From positions 186,001-250,000 of the forward strand of contig NZ_QBKI01000001.1 in the NCBI RefSeq assembly GCF_003054055.1: a stretch of DNA of 64,000 nucleotides. Reading direction: 5' to 3'. Position 1 is the first letter of the stretch. Each line of letters begins with the position of its first letter. The notes under the pieces were generated by a model, which had not been told where the DNA came from, ran no database searches, and was given only the letters and a program-made list of their open reading frames with translations. The stretch comes from Pontibacter mucosus. Lineage in GTDB: Bacteria; Bacteroidota; Bacteroidia; Cytophagales; Hymenobacteraceae. The position numbers and the translations under genes are program-made. This document shows positions 8,547-17,174 of this stretch, piece by piece.

Positions 8547-9569
8547 TCAGGCTGAAGTATGGCTTTGCTGTGTTACCGGCTTTGTGCGGCGCAGCATGCT
8601 TGCCATAAAACTAATCACTCCCATTACAACTACCAAAAGTGTTTGCGAAGTATGCGCCAGCAGCGCATAGGCCATGCCGGCCTCCTTGGGCACCCCGTAC
8701 AGCAGCAGCGTGGCTTGCACCATCAGGTGGTATACCCCGATGCCGCCCTGCACCGGCGCCGCCATGCCCAGCGTGCCCGCCAGCAGCACCGAGAGCGCGG
8801 CCCCCCAGCCCAGGTGGGCAGTGGCAGGCAGGGCATAGAAAACAGTAAGGCTCATGCCGTAGTACATCAGCCATACAAAGATGGTATGGCCCCAAAAAGT
8901 ATACTGGTTTTCGAGTTTGGTAATGCTGAAAATACCTCGGAGCAGCCCCTTGGCAAAGTGCACCGCCTTGTGGAAGTATACGTTCTTGCGCAGCAGGCTC
9001 AGGTAGCGCAGCATCACAAAAAGTATAGCCACACCCAGGACAAGCAGCACCCAGAACGCCCAGTAGAACGAGCTCATACTTTGCTCCAGGCTATTATACT
9101 TATCGGTAAGAAGGCTGAGGAAGAAATCGCGGATGCGGCCGAACTCCACCAGGAAGGTCAGCGCCACCACCAGTATCAGCATCAGCATGTCAATGATGCG
9201 CTCCGCTATCACGGTGCCGAAGCCGGTATTGATAGGCAGGTTGTCGGAGCGGCGCAGCATGGTGCAGCGCACCACCTCCCCCATGCGGGGCAGTACCAGG
9301 TTGGCAATGTAGCCCACCATCATGGCGTTATAGGTATGGCGGAGCGGGGGAGTGTAGCCGGTTGGCTTTATTTGCATCTGCCAGCGCAGGGCCCGGCTTA
9401 CGTAGGCCAGCGCCCCCATCACCAGGGAAACCAGCACCCAGCCATAGTCTGCGCGCTGCAGCTCTGCCCACATTTTCTGAAAGTCGAGCTCCTTAAGCGC
9501 ATACCACATTAGAAATGCGGAAACGCCCAGCAGCAGCACATACTTCAGAAACGAGAGCAGTTTATTCAT
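8547..9569 (-). CDS. Flippase-like membrane protein (UPF0104 / lysylphosphatidylglycerol synthase TM region)
   Basis: A 340-residue protein with about seven or eight predicted membrane helices spread along its length, including the PRMGEVVRCTMLRR loop and the GAALSVLLAGTLGMAAPVQGGIGVYHL region typical of the UPF0104/AglD-like family. The family covers the membrane part of MprF and stand-alone proteins that may move lipids or glycolipids across the membrane. The substrate is unknown. It sits between panD and rfaE2 with only 4-10 bases of spacing, so co-transcription is likely, but no biochemical link to pantothenate is evident. Confidence 0.8.
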   Translation of the reverse strand: MNKLLSFLKYVLLLGVSAFLMWYALKELDFQKMWAELQRADYGWVLVSLVMGALAYVSRALRWQMQIKPTGYTPPLRHTYNAMMVGYIANLVLPRMGEVVRCTMLRRSDNLPINTGFGTVIAERIIDMLMLILVVALTFLVEFGRIRDFFLSLLTDKYNSLEQSMSSFYWAFWVLLVLGVAILFVMLRYLSLLRKNVYFHKAVHFAKGLLRGIFSITKLENQYTFWGHTIFVWLMYYGMSLTVFYALPATAHLGWGAALSVLLAGTLGMAAPVQGGIGVYHLMVQATLLLYGVPKEAGMAYALLAHTSQTLLVVVMGVISFMASMLRRTKPVTQQSHTSA

Positions 9570-9578
9570 GTGGTGGGG

Positions 9579-9926
9579 TTATACCAGGCGGTTGTGCTGG
9601 TCCGGGAAAACCAGCGTGGGTGTATGGGTCTTGGCATCCTCGAACCTGATGCTGCAGTAAGAAATAATGATCACCACATCGCCCACCTGCACCTTTCGGG
9701 CCGCCGGACCATTCAGGCAGATGGTGCCGGTGCCACGCTCGCCTTTGATCACGTAGGTTTCAAAGCGCTCCCCGTTGTTGATGTTGACGATCTGTACTTT
9801 CTCATTCTCCACGATGTTAGCGGCGTCCATCAGGTCTTCATCAACAGTGATGCTGCCCACATAGTGCAGCTCGGCCTGCGTAACCTTACAACGGTGGATT
9901 TTGGATTTTAAAACCTCAATATACAT
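9579..9926 (-). CDS. panD: Aspartate 1-decarboxylase
   Basis: A 115-residue pyruvoyl enzyme that makes beta-alanine for pantothenate. The self-cleavage site Gly24-Ser25 is in the normal context ([10 protein letters not shown]); Ser25 becomes the pyruvoyl group. The conserved [23 protein letters not shown] and GDVVIIISY segments follow. I chose ATG at 9926 ([11 protein letters not shown], the standard N-terminus), not the upstream in-frame start. A -7 element TAACTTTG lies about 20 bases upstream within a 15-bp direct repeat. panC lies 109 bases upstream in the same direction. Confidence 0.95.
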   Translation of the reverse strand: MYIEVLKSKIHRCKVTQAELHYVGSITVDEDLMDAANIVENEKVQIVNINNGERFETYVIKGERGTGTICLNGPAARKVQVGDVVIIISYCSIRFEDAKTHTPTLVFPDQHNRLV

Positions 9927-9947
9927 GGTGTAATTTGTATTGGAGCG

Positions 9948-9986
9948 CAAAGTTAGATAATTGACTGCAGAAAAGTTAGATAATTG
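9948..9986 (-). promoter_or_regulatory. panD promoter element within a direct repeat
   Basis: On the minus strand TAACTTTG (9948-9955) matches the -7 consensus TAnnTTTG, 21 bases before the panD start. The 15-bp word CAATTATCTAACTTT occurs twice (9949-9963 and 9972-9986), with starts 23 bases apart. Only the proximal copy continues into the TTTG needed for the -7 box. Confidence 0.45.
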
Positions 9987-10035
9987 GGTGCATAATAACT
10001 ACCAACACTAACCCTATCTGCCCCTCCTAAACAAT

Positions 10036-10890
10036 CTATACTTCGTTTAGATTCACGAGCATGTTATCTATCAGGCGCACAGGGCCCACAAAGGCCGCAA
10101 TACACAAGGCTACCTCCTGCCCGGGCTGCACCTCCGTTAACGGCCTCAGCGTGTCCGGGTCGGTTATCTCGAAATACTCCAGCTGCACCTCATCCATACT
10201 TGAGAGATAGGCCTCCACGGCGGCCTTAATGCTATAAACAGGCTTGTTGCCCAGTTGCTGCTTTGCCAATTGCAGGGCACCGTAAAGCGAGGGGGCTGCC
10301 TGCCGCTGCTTCGCATCCAGGCGCTTGTTGCGCGACGACATGGCCAGGCCGTCTTCTTCCCGGACGATGGGGTAGCGCACCACCTCCACATCGAAGCTCA
10401 GCCCCGTCACCAGCTGCTTTACAATGGCCACCTGCTGCAGGTCCTTCTGCCCGAAATAGGCGCGGTGCGGCTGCACATAATGGAAGAGCTTGCTTACCAC
10501 GGTAGCCACGCCATTGAAGTGGCCCGGGCGGTGCTCGCCCTCCATGACGGCCTCCAGGGGCCCGAAACTAAACTGCAGGAGTGATTGTTGTATATACACA
10601 TCCTCAGCTTTAGGGGCAAACAGAATATCGCAGCCAACTGTTTTCAGTAGCTCCGTGTCCTGCTCTATGGTGCGAGGGTATAATTTATAATCGTCGGGGT
10701 TGTTGAACTGCGTGGGGTTAACGAAGATGCTGCAAACAGTAATGTCGTTTTCCTGCACAGATGCGCGCAACAGTTGCAGGTGCCCCTCGTGCAGGGCGCC
10801 CATGGTTGGCACAAACCCTATGCGTTTGCCGCTGCAGCGCAGGGTTTGCATACGCTCCCGGATGGTATCAACCCGCTCTATAACTTCCAT
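10036..10890 (-). CDS. panC: Pantothenate synthetase (pantoate--beta-alanine ligase)
   Basis: A 284-residue ligase joining pantoate and beta-alanine at the cost of ATP to AMP. Family motifs are visible: FVPTMGALHEGHLQLL (HxGH-type ATP site, about residues 28-43), FVNPTQFN, the FGQKDLQQ segment, and AMSSRNKRL near residue 180. ATG at 10890 is chosen because it gives the standard N-terminus; the longer frame would extend into the divergent promoter region. It is the first gene of the leftward panC-panD-flippase-rfaE2-peptidase group and diverges from the GT5-like gene. Confidence 0.95.
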   Translation of the reverse strand: MEVIERVDTIRERMQTLRCSGKRIGFVPTMGALHEGHLQLLRASVQENDITVCSIFVNPTQFNNPDDYKLYPRTIEQDTELLKTVGCDILFAPKAEDVYIQQSLLQFSFGPLEAVMEGEHRPGHFNGVATVVSKLFHYVQPHRAYFGQKDLQQVAIVKQLVTGLSFDVEVVRYPIVREEDGLAMSSRNKRLDAKQRQAAPSLYGALQLAKQQLGNKPVYSIKAAVEAYLSSMDEVQLEYFEITDPDTLRPLTEVQPGQEVALCIAAFVGPVRLIDNMLVNLNEV

Positions 10891-10952
10891 TGTCGGTAGT
10901 ATGTGTGTGATGCTCTCGTAAAGCCGGCAAAAGTAAGTCACAGCGTTTTAAA

Positions 10953-10983
10953 TTGAAAATCAGAATAAAAAATACTAATTTTG
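10953..10983 (+). promoter_or_regulatory. Promoter of the GT5-like gene
   Basis: TTG at 10953-10955, 20 bases, then TAATTTTG at 10976-10983 fit the Bacteroidota -33/-7 consensus, 45 bases before the ATG at 11028. Confidence 0.6.
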
Positions 10984-11027
10984 CACGACCCTATACTGTT
11001 GCTTATTAAAATCTTAAATACATACCC

Positions 11028-11840
11028 ATGTCTAAATTGCGAATCCTTTACGCCGCCACCGAGATCAATCCCTTCTTACAAACCACGAAAGTAGCAGAGT
11101 TCTTACAGACGCTACCGCAGGGTATGCAGGAAAGAGGGATGGAGATCCGGATCTTTGTTCCGCGGTTCGGCCTCATTAATGAGCGCAAGAACCGTCTGCA
11201 CGAAGTGGTGCGTCTGTCGGGCATCAACATCGCCGTGGGTGACGATGAAAAGCCGCTGGTTATTAAAGTGGCCTCCATTCCGAACGCGAAGCTACAGGTT
11301 TATTTTATTGATAACGAAGACTATTTCCACAGGAAGTCAGTTTTCGTTGACAAGAACAACAAATTCCACCAGGATAATGACGAGCGCGCCATCTTTTTCT
11401 GCAAGGGCGTGCTGGAAACCGTGAAAAAGCTGGGCTGGGCCCCGGACATCGTGCATTGCAACGACTGGATGACAGGCCTGATCCCGATGTACCTGAAAAC
11501 CACCTACAAGAAAGACCCTATCTTCAAGGATTCTAAGTCGGTGTTTACGGTGTACAACAACAGTTATACGCAAAAATTCAGTGACGACCTGGCCGAGAAG
11601 GTTAAAATGCTGGACATTGACGACAGCATGCTCTCTTTCCTGGAGTCTGCAGACACGGATGCGTTTGTGCGCTGCGGCATGGAGTATGCCGATGCCATCA
11701 ACAAAACCAACGAGGACTTCAGTGATAACCTGAATGCCCTGTTTGCCGACTTCGTTAAGAAGAAAAATATCGACACGGTTTGCGCCGACGATACCCTGCT
11801 GGATAATTGCTATAATTTATACAACGAGTTAAGCAAATAA
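11028..11840 (+). CDS. Glycogen/starch synthase-like protein, N-terminal GT5 half only
   Basis: A 270-residue protein matching only the N-terminal Rossmann half of GT5 glycogen synthases (ILYAATEINPF, then PDIVHCNDWMTGLIPMYLK). The C-terminal ADP-glucose-binding GT-B half is absent: the protein ends about 200 residues short. The KxGGL substrate loop of active enzymes is replaced by TKVAEFLQTLP. It is therefore unlikely to make glycogen and may be a binding or regulatory protein. Half-length homologues beside panC are, from memory, common in Bacteroidota, so this is probably not a recent truncation. It diverges from panC and has its own promoter. Confidence 0.75.
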   Translation: MSKLRILYAATEINPFLQTTKVAEFLQTLPQGMQERGMEIRIFVPRFGLINERKNRLHEVVRLSGINIAVGDDEKPLVIKVASIPNAKLQVYFIDNEDYFHRKSVFVDKNNKFHQDNDERAIFFCKGVLETVKKLGWAPDIVHCNDWMTGLIPMYLKTTYKKDPIFKDSKSVFTVYNNSYTQKFSDDLAEKVKMLDIDDSMLSFLESADTDAFVRCGMEYADAINKTNEDFSDNLNALFADFVKKKNIDTVCADDTLLDNCYNLYNELSK

Positions 11841-11933
11841 TTCATTACCCGCTCCTTACTCCTTTATTGTACTTTACGTAAAACCTGAACAGGTGTAAGG
11901 GCATCCGGGAAAGGGAATATTACCACAAACTAC

Positions 11934-11984
11934 AAAAGGCTGCCGCTTATATTACATTTTTGTAATAAAGCAGCAGCCTTTTTG
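11934..11984. terminator. Bidirectional-looking hairpin terminator
   Basis: AAAAGGCTGC (11934-11943) pairs with GCAGCCTTTTT (11973-11983), with extra pairing of the inner TTACATT/TGTAA arms. It follows the GT5-like gene by about 95 bases. The rest of the gap to glmS (11841-12133) holds a -7-like TACATTTG at 12084-12091. Confidence 0.75.
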
Positions 11985-12133
11985 TATTACCACATCCCTC
12001 TGTAAATTAATAATTTACATTTCTGCAGTACATAAAAGCACAAAGCAAAAAAGCAGAAGTTATACAGATATGCCGGAAATGGGTACATTTGCAGTTCCTA
12101 TGTGTTTATTTGAGAGAAAAATTAAAAAATCCT

Positions 12134-13969
12134 ATGTGTGGAATTGTAGCTTACGTTGGGCACCGCGAAGCGAGCCCAATTATTATCAAAGGCCTGAAAA
12201 GGCTTGAGTACCGCGGGTACGACAGCGCGGGCATCGCCCTGATGAACGGCGACCTGAACGTTTATAAGAAAAAAGGGAAGGTGGCGGACCTGGAGGCCTA
12301 CCTGGCCGACTTCGACACGCACGGCAACATTGGGATGGGCCACACCCGCTGGGCCACCCACGGCGAGCCGAACGATGTGAATGCCCACCCCCACTACTCT
12401 ACTTCCCGCAACATTGCCATCATCCACAACGGCATTATCGAGAACTACGCTTCGCTGAAGACGCTGCTGCTGGAGAAAGGCCATACCTTCCAGTCGGAAA
12501 CAGACTCGGAGGTGTTCATTAACCTGATTGAGGACATCCGCACCAACAACAACTGCACGCTGCCCGAGGCCGTGCGGCTGGCCATGCACGAGGTGGTAGG
12601 CGCCTATGCTATTGTGGTGCTGTCCAAAGACAGCCCGAACCAACTCATCGCAGCCCGCAAAGGCAGCCCGCTGGTGGTGGGCATCGGTGAGGGCGAGTAT
12701 TTCCTGGCCTCCGACGCCACGCCTATCATCGAGTATACCAACGAGGTGGTGTACCTGAACGACTACGAGTTGGCCATCATCAACAACGGGGAGCTGGACA
12801 TCCGCACCAAGGAGGACGTGAAGCAGACGCCTTACGTGCAGCGCCTGGAGATGGAACTGGAGTCGATTGAGAAAGGGGGCTACGAGCACTTCATGCTGAA
12901 GGAGATTTTCGAGCAGCCCCGCTCTATCCTCGATAGCATGCGCGGCCGCATGATTGCTGAGAGCAACCACCTGATGATGTCGGGTATCCGCGAGTTTGAG
13001 AACAAGTTCGTAAATGCAGACCGCATCATCATCGTGGCCTGCGGTACCTCGTGGCACGCTGGCCTAGTGGCCGAGTACCTGATCGAGGACCTGGCGCGCA
13101 TACCGGTGGAGGTGGAATACGCCTCTGAGTTCCGCTACCGCAATCCGATCATCACCGAGAAAGACATTGTGATTGCCATTTCGCAGTCGGGCGAGACGGC
13201 TGACACGCTGGCGGCCATTGAGCTGGCTAAGTCCAAGGGTGCTACCATATTTGGTATCTGTAACGTGGTGGGCTCCTCTATTGCCCGTGCCACCGATGCA
13301 GGCGCCTATACCCACGCCGGCCCGGAGATTGGCGTGGCCAGCACCAAGGCCTTCACTGCCCAGGTAACAGTACTGACGCTGATTGCCATGATCATTGGCA
13401 GCAAGCGCGGCACCCTGGAAACCACTAAGCTGCACGAGTTGATGGTGGAACTGGAGACCATCCCCACAAAAGTAGAAGAGGCGCTGAAGCTGAATGACCA
13501 GATTGTGGAGATTTCGGAGAAGTATAAAGACGCTACCAACTGCATTTACCTGGGCCGCGGCTACAACTTCCCGGTGGCGCTGGAAGGCGCCCTGAAGCTG
13601 AAAGAGATCTCTTACATCCACGCGGAAGGCTACCCGGCTGCGGAGATGAAGCACGGGCCGATTGCGCTGATTGATGAGCAGATGCCGGTGATAGTGATTG
13701 CTACCAAGGACAGCTCGTATGAGAAGATCGTGTCGAATGTGCAGGAGGTGAAGGCCCGTAAGGGCAAGGTGATCGCTATCGTAACCGAGGGCGACACGAC
13801 CATACCGGCTATGGCCGACCACGTCATCGAGATTCCAGAGACAAGCGAGCACCTGACGCCGCTGCTGTCCGTGATTCCGCTGCAGCTGCTGTCTTACCAC
13901 ATCGCCGTGATGCGTGGCTGCAACGTAGACCAGCCGCGTAACCTGGCTAAGTCTGTTACCGTGGAGTAA
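12134..13969 (+). CDS. glmS: Glutamine--fructose-6-phosphate aminotransferase (isomerising)
   Basis: A 611-residue enzyme making glucosamine-6-phosphate for peptidoglycan and LPS. The N-terminal class II amidotransferase domain begins MCGIVAYVG, with Cys2 the nucleophile after Met removal; TRWATHG and the HNGIIEN loop follow. Two SIS sugar-isomerase domains are seen from about residue 290 (CGTSWHAG, SQSGETADTLAAI, STKAFTAQ) and about 460, ending in the canonical DQPRNLAKSVTVE. ATG at 12134 is chosen over the longer in-frame start because the family must begin at MCGI. I see no glmS ribozyme. Confidence 0.97.
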   Translation: MCGIVAYVGHREASPIIIKGLKRLEYRGYDSAGIALMNGDLNVYKKKGKVADLEAYLADFDTHGNIGMGHTRWATHGEPNDVNAHPHYSTSRNIAIIHNGIIENYASLKTLLLEKGHTFQSETDSEVFINLIEDIRTNNNCTLPEAVRLAMHEVVGAYAIVVLSKDSPNQLIAARKGSPLVVGIGEGEYFLASDATPIIEYTNEVVYLNDYELAIINNGELDIRTKEDVKQTPYVQRLEMELESIEKGGYEHFMLKEIFEQPRSILDSMRGRMIAESNHLMMSGIREFENKFVNADRIIIVACGTSWHAGLVAEYLIEDLARIPVEVEYASEFRYRNPIITEKDIVIAISQSGETADTLAAIELAKSKGATIFGICNVVGSSIARATDAGAYTHAGPEIGVASTKAFTAQVTVLTLIAMIIGSKRGTLETTKLHELMVELETIPTKVEEALKLNDQIVEISEKYKDATNCIYLGRGYNFPVALEGALKLKEISYIHAEGYPAAEMKHGPIALIDEQMPVIVIATKDSSYEKIVSNVQEVKARKGKVIAIVTEGDTTIPAMADHVIEIPETSEHLTPLLSVIPLQLLSYHIAVMRGCNVDQPRNLAKSVTVE

Positions 13970-13991
13970 GCGCCACCAAGTATAAAAACAG

Positions 13992-14020
13992 AAGAGGGAG
14001 CTGTCATGGCTCCCTTTTTT
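13992..14020 (+). terminator. glmS terminator
   Basis: GGGAGC (13996-14001) pairs with GCTCCC (14009-14014), extended by an A-T pair and followed by TTTTTT, 23 bases past the glmS stop. Confidence 0.9.
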
Positions 14021-14032
14021 ATTACGATCCTT

Positions 14033-14656
14033 CTAGTTCCGGTGGTAGGTCAGCGACTCCAGGAACAGCTGTATCACCTTGTTGTCTTCGTTGCCATTCT
14101 CGGTGTTGAGCATGGTGATGAACATGATTCCCTCGCTTTCGCCACCCAGCGCCGCTACCGTGTAATGCTGCACATCGCTGCCATACTTCAGCTCCACCGA
14201 CTTGCCCCTTGCCTGCTGCCCCGACTTCAGCGTTCGTTCGAAGGGTCGCTCCGTCATGCTATAGCCGAAGCTCGCCTCCTCGTTCGTCACCTCTTTTAGC
14301 ATCAGGTCTATCAGATTGGTGGGGTTGATGGTTTTATACTTCTGCACCAACACGCCGTTGCCACTGGCCGTCACCAGCGTAATCTGCTCCAGGTCCGGGT
14401 CGGGCGAGGCGATGGCGGGGTGCAACCCCTTCGGGTACTGCCAGGAAATCCATTCATCCTGGTAGGTCAGCACGTCCTTCTGCTGCACGGCTACTGTTAC
14501 CTCTTTGCCGTTAACCTTGATTTTATACTCTTTGCCCAGGGCTATGTCCTGGGTTTTGCCGTTGATGGTGACCTGGTAGTTGGCCGCCTCGTTAGCCTGG
14601 GCCATGGCCCCAGCGCCTGCCATACTTAGGAGGAGTGCCAGTAAAGTTGTTTTCAT
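14033..14656 (-). CDS. Hypothetical secreted protein
   Basis: A 207-residue protein with a clear signal peptide (MKTTLLALLLSMAGAGAMAQA, cleavage near residue 21). The mature part is probably beta-rich and contains two short Lys-rich strands (VTINGKTQDIALGKEYKIKVNGKEVTVAV) followed by a mixed domain. I do not recognise a family. It converges on glmS and shares that terminator region. Its upstream side opens into repeat copy A. Periplasmic or outer-membrane-facing location is inferred from the signal peptide only. Confidence 0.75.
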   Translation of the reverse strand: MKTTLLALLLSMAGAGAMAQANEAANYQVTINGKTQDIALGKEYKIKVNGKEVTVAVQQKDVLTYQDEWISWQYPKGLHPAIASPDPDLEQITLVTASGNGVLVQKYKTINPTNLIDLMLKEVTNEEASFGYSMTERPFERTLKSGQQARGKSVELKYGSDVQHYTVAALGGESEGIMFITMLNTENGNEDNKVIQLFLESLTYHRN

Positions 14657-14776
14657 GAGCTAAAAGCTAAAGTATAAGTAGTGGCTTAAGATAGGGAAAA
14701 GCTGCTTAACTACAGAAGTGTAGGGGTCTTAAAGTATGGGGAGAGAGGTATTGTGTTTTATACTTTGGTTATACTT

Positions 14777-15310
14777 TTATACTTGAACTATACTTGCCAA
14801 CTTATACTTCCTAGCCGCTGCTTCCTTCCACTTGAACCAAGCTATACTTTCAAAACACAGCTGTTCCTCTAGTTCCCACAAACCTATCTTTCCATAGCCA
14901 ACTTTCTGCCCTCCCAGGCCGGGAGGCCTCGTTTTCCCGCTCGGCGCTGTGTTCCCTCCTTGCCTCGCTCGCGCTCGGCATGCCCTTAACGGGCACCGGA
15001 TCTCACAAGGCGCCTCCCAGAAAAACTGGGAACAGATTCGATAGCCACAGCTCCTGCTGTCATCTCGACCTTCGGGAGAGATCTGGTTAGAAACCCCCTG
15101 ATAGATCTCTCGCGCAGCTCGAGATGACAAGAGTGTAGCAAGTATAAATTCCCCTCCTCAGAGGGGGCTAGGGGTGGGTTTATACGTTGTAGGGCCAGGT
15201 CGCGACCTGTCCACGCGAGAACTGAGGCAATGAAACTTATACTTCAGCATCAGCAGTTACAGGCTCCCCGCCTTAGCTAAGGAGGGGTTAGGGGTGGTTG
15301 GACCCGGTAC
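14777..15310 (-). repeat. Composite intergenic repeat, copy A
   Basis: This non-coding stretch is built from the same modules as copies B-E. On the plus strand it reads: a module containing CCTCCCAGGCCGGGAGGCC (M4, 14777-15015), an imperfect inverted repeat bounded by TGTCATCTCGA and TCGAGATGACA (M1, 15058-15129), a CAGGTCGCGACCTG palindrome (M2, 15192-15212), and a C/T-rich module with GGTTGGACCCGGT (M3, 15258-15308). Short AAGTATA words separate the modules. Copy A lies in the opposite orientation to copy B, which it faces across two genes. No transposase is present. Confidence 0.85.
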
Positions 15311-15339
15311 GCCAAAATCTAAATATCCAGAGCTATACT

Positions 15340-16017
15340 TTAAAAGTGCTCGCCCCGTAGGTACTTTGTCTTCAGAAGCGGACAGATTTTGTAGCGCTCT
15401 TCTCTGGTGTCTTCATACACCGCTTGCAGCACCTCGTACACGTTTTTCACACCGATCTGGTTTGCCCACTCAAAAGGCCCTTTGGGGTAATTGGTGCCGA
15501 GCTTCATACCCCGGTCTATATCGTGGATGCCGGCCGTTTTCTCCTGCAACGTATAACAAGCCTCGTTAATGATCATACAGATGATACGGGGCGTCACCAT
15601 GCCTACACGGTCTTCCACCAGCAGGTAGTCCGTACCTAATGCCTGACAAACCTCATCTAGTTTTTCGATGTAGCTGCCATGCAGCACACTCACCTCCAGC
15701 ACCGGGCGGTTAAAAAGTGTAGGAAGGCCATTGAAGCCAATCAGAGTACAGGGTTGCTCCAGGACGGCTTCTTTTGCCAATGCAGCCAGTTGCACGATGG
15801 CAGCGTTGCAGAACACCACCTGCCCTGGCGCGTATAGGCTCAGGCGCTCGGGCTGCTCGGGCAGCAGAAAGTCAAACACCACATCGGCGGGCTTCAGTTG
15901 TTCATCCAGCAGGCTATGGCTTTGCAGGAAAGTGTAGCTTACACCTTCCCGCTCCTCCTGAAACTTTTGCTTGAACTCGGCGGCCATTTCCGGCCCGGAC
16001 AAAACAACGATGTGCAT
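15340..16017 (-). CDS. 3-hydroxyacyl-CoA dehydrogenase-like protein with degenerate NAD domain
   Basis: The last ~100 residues match the C-terminal domain of 3-hydroxyacyl-CoA dehydrogenases (VGMVTPRIICMIINEACYTL, DIDRGMKLGTNYPKGPFEW, LLKTKYLRG). The N-terminal part is only about 120 residues and has no GxGxxG dinucleotide motif (it starts MHIVVLSGPEMA), so NAD-dependent activity is doubtful. At 225 residues it is about 60 shorter than the normal family. ATG at 16017 is chosen because the longer frame runs into the divergent ridA gene. It diverges from ridA with 48 bases between the starts, inside inverted repeat copies A and B. It may be a subunit or binding protein; function uncertain. Confidence 0.75.
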   Translation of the reverse strand: MHIVVLSGPEMAAEFKQKFQEEREGVSYTFLQSHSLLDEQLKPADVVFDFLLPEQPERLSLYAPGQVVFCNAAIVQLAALAKEAVLEQPCTLIGFNGLPTLFNRPVLEVSVLHGSYIEKLDEVCQALGTDYLLVEDRVGMVTPRIICMIINEACYTLQEKTAGIHDIDRGMKLGTNYPKGPFEWANQIGVKNVYEVLQAVYEDTREERYKICPLLKTKYLRGEHF

Positions 16018-16065
16018 ATTTTCAGTACTTTTGATGGTAAAGATACAAACTAAAAGCAAACGTCT

Positions 16066-16446
16066 ATGGCACATACTATTATCAACTCGCCCAAGGCTCC
16101 CGCCCCAATCGGCCCTTACAGCCAAGCTACGCTGGCCAACGGCACCTTATATGTTTCAGGCCAGATTCCGTTGAACCAGGAAACCGGCGAACTGGTTAAC
16201 AGCAGCATCGAAGAGGAAACACACATGGTGATGAAAAACCTGCAGTTTATACTTGCCGAGGCTGGTATGGACTTCAGCAACGTAGTAAAGTGCTCCATCT
16301 TCGTGAAAGACCTGAACAACTTCGGGCGCATCAACGAGACCTACGGCAGCTACTTCACCAGCAACCCGCCCGCCCGCGAAACCGTGGAGGTCAGCCGCCT
16401 GCCTAAAGACGTAAACGTGGAAATCTCCTGCATCGCCACGAAGTAG
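16066..16446 (+). CDS. ridA: RidA-family enamine/imine deaminase
   Basis: A 126-residue member of the YjgF/YER057c/UK114 family. It hydrolyses reactive 2-aminoacrylate and related imines released by PLP enzymes such as threonine dehydratase. The N-terminal APAPIGPYSQA motif, YVSGQIP, and the C-terminal PARETVEVSRLPKDVNVEISCIA with the carboxylate-binding Arg (ARETV) are all present, and the length is typical. It diverges from the dehydrogenase-like gene. Its 3' side leads into repeat copy B after about 80 bases. Confidence 0.93.
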   Translation: MAHTIINSPKAPAPIGPYSQATLANGTLYVSGQIPLNQETGELVNSSIEEETHMVMKNLQFILAEAGMDFSNVVKCSIFVKDLNNFGRINETYGSYFTSNPPARETVEVSRLPKDVNVEISCIATK

Positions 16447-16526
16447 GCTTATTGACGAAAGATTTTTTGGCAAAAGCCAGAGGAGGCAAGTATAGCTTCT
16501 CTGGCTTTTGCTATTTTATACTTGCA

Positions 16527-17150
16527 GTAACCGGGTCCAACCACCCCTGGCCCCTCCTTGTCCAAGGCGGGGAGTCTGTCATTACCTTAGCTAAAGTATA
16601 AGTTTCATCGCTGCAGTTCTCGCGTGGACAGGTCGCGACCTGTCCCTACAAAGTATAAACCCACCCCTTAGAGCTGCGCTCGCTAGCTCAAAACTACCGA
16701 TTTGGCTAGTCCAGAGGAGGGGAATTTATACTTACTACACTCTTGTCATCTCGAGCTGTGTGAGAGATCTATCGGGAACTCTACCCAGATCTCTCCCGGT
16801 GGTCGAGATGACAGCAGGGGCTATCGAATGCTTCCCAGCCTTTGGGTTGAGCGCCTTGTGAGATCCGGTGCCCGGTAAGGGCATGCCGAGCGCGAGCGAG
16901 GCAAGGAGGGAACACAGCGCCGAGCAGGAAAACGAGGCCTCCCGGCCTGGGAGGGCACCAAAGCCAGAAATGAAACGAGCCGTTTGTGGGAACTAGAGAA
17001 TGAACGGTAGTTTGGAAGGATAGCTTGTGTCAAGCTGCGGGAAGTTCCTGGCTAGAAAGTATTGCCAAAGTATAAAGTACGGCTTTTCAAGCCAGTTGAG
17101 TCACAGACTCAACACCATAGTAGGCACGGGTTGCAAACCCGCGCCAGCGA
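16527..17150 (+). repeat. Composite intergenic repeat, copy B
   Basis: Same modules as copy A in inverse order. M3 (16527-16578) starts with CCGGGTCCAACCACCCCTGG. M2 is a perfect 20-bp palindrome, GGACAGGTCGCGACCTGTCC (16626-16645). M1 is an inverted repeat bounded by TGTCATCTCGA and TCGAGATGACA (16744-16813). M4 follows (about 16840-17060) with CGAGGCCTCCCGGCCTGGGA, then M5 (about 17080-17150) with GGCACGGGTTGCAAACC. No gene is visible in 16447-17238. Confidence 0.85.
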
Positions 17151-17174
17151 GAGGCAGCGGCTACGAAGGTATAA

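Noticed and set aside
11841-12088. A missing gene between the GT5-like gene and glmS
   Set aside because: The gap holds only a hairpin and a promoter-like element; no reading frame of useful length.
12134-12136. A glmS ribozyme/riboswitch before glmS
   Set aside because: The short leader shows none of the expected pseudoknotted core, and the class is not typical of this phylum.
14777-15130. Leftward 117-residue frame in repeat copy A, similar to a rightward frame at 25605-25943 in copy D (shared LWELEE...SIA...EAAAR)
   Set aside because: The resemblance follows from DNA identity of module M4. Copy B carries stops in the same frame and no start signal or gene family is seen, so it is not called a gene.
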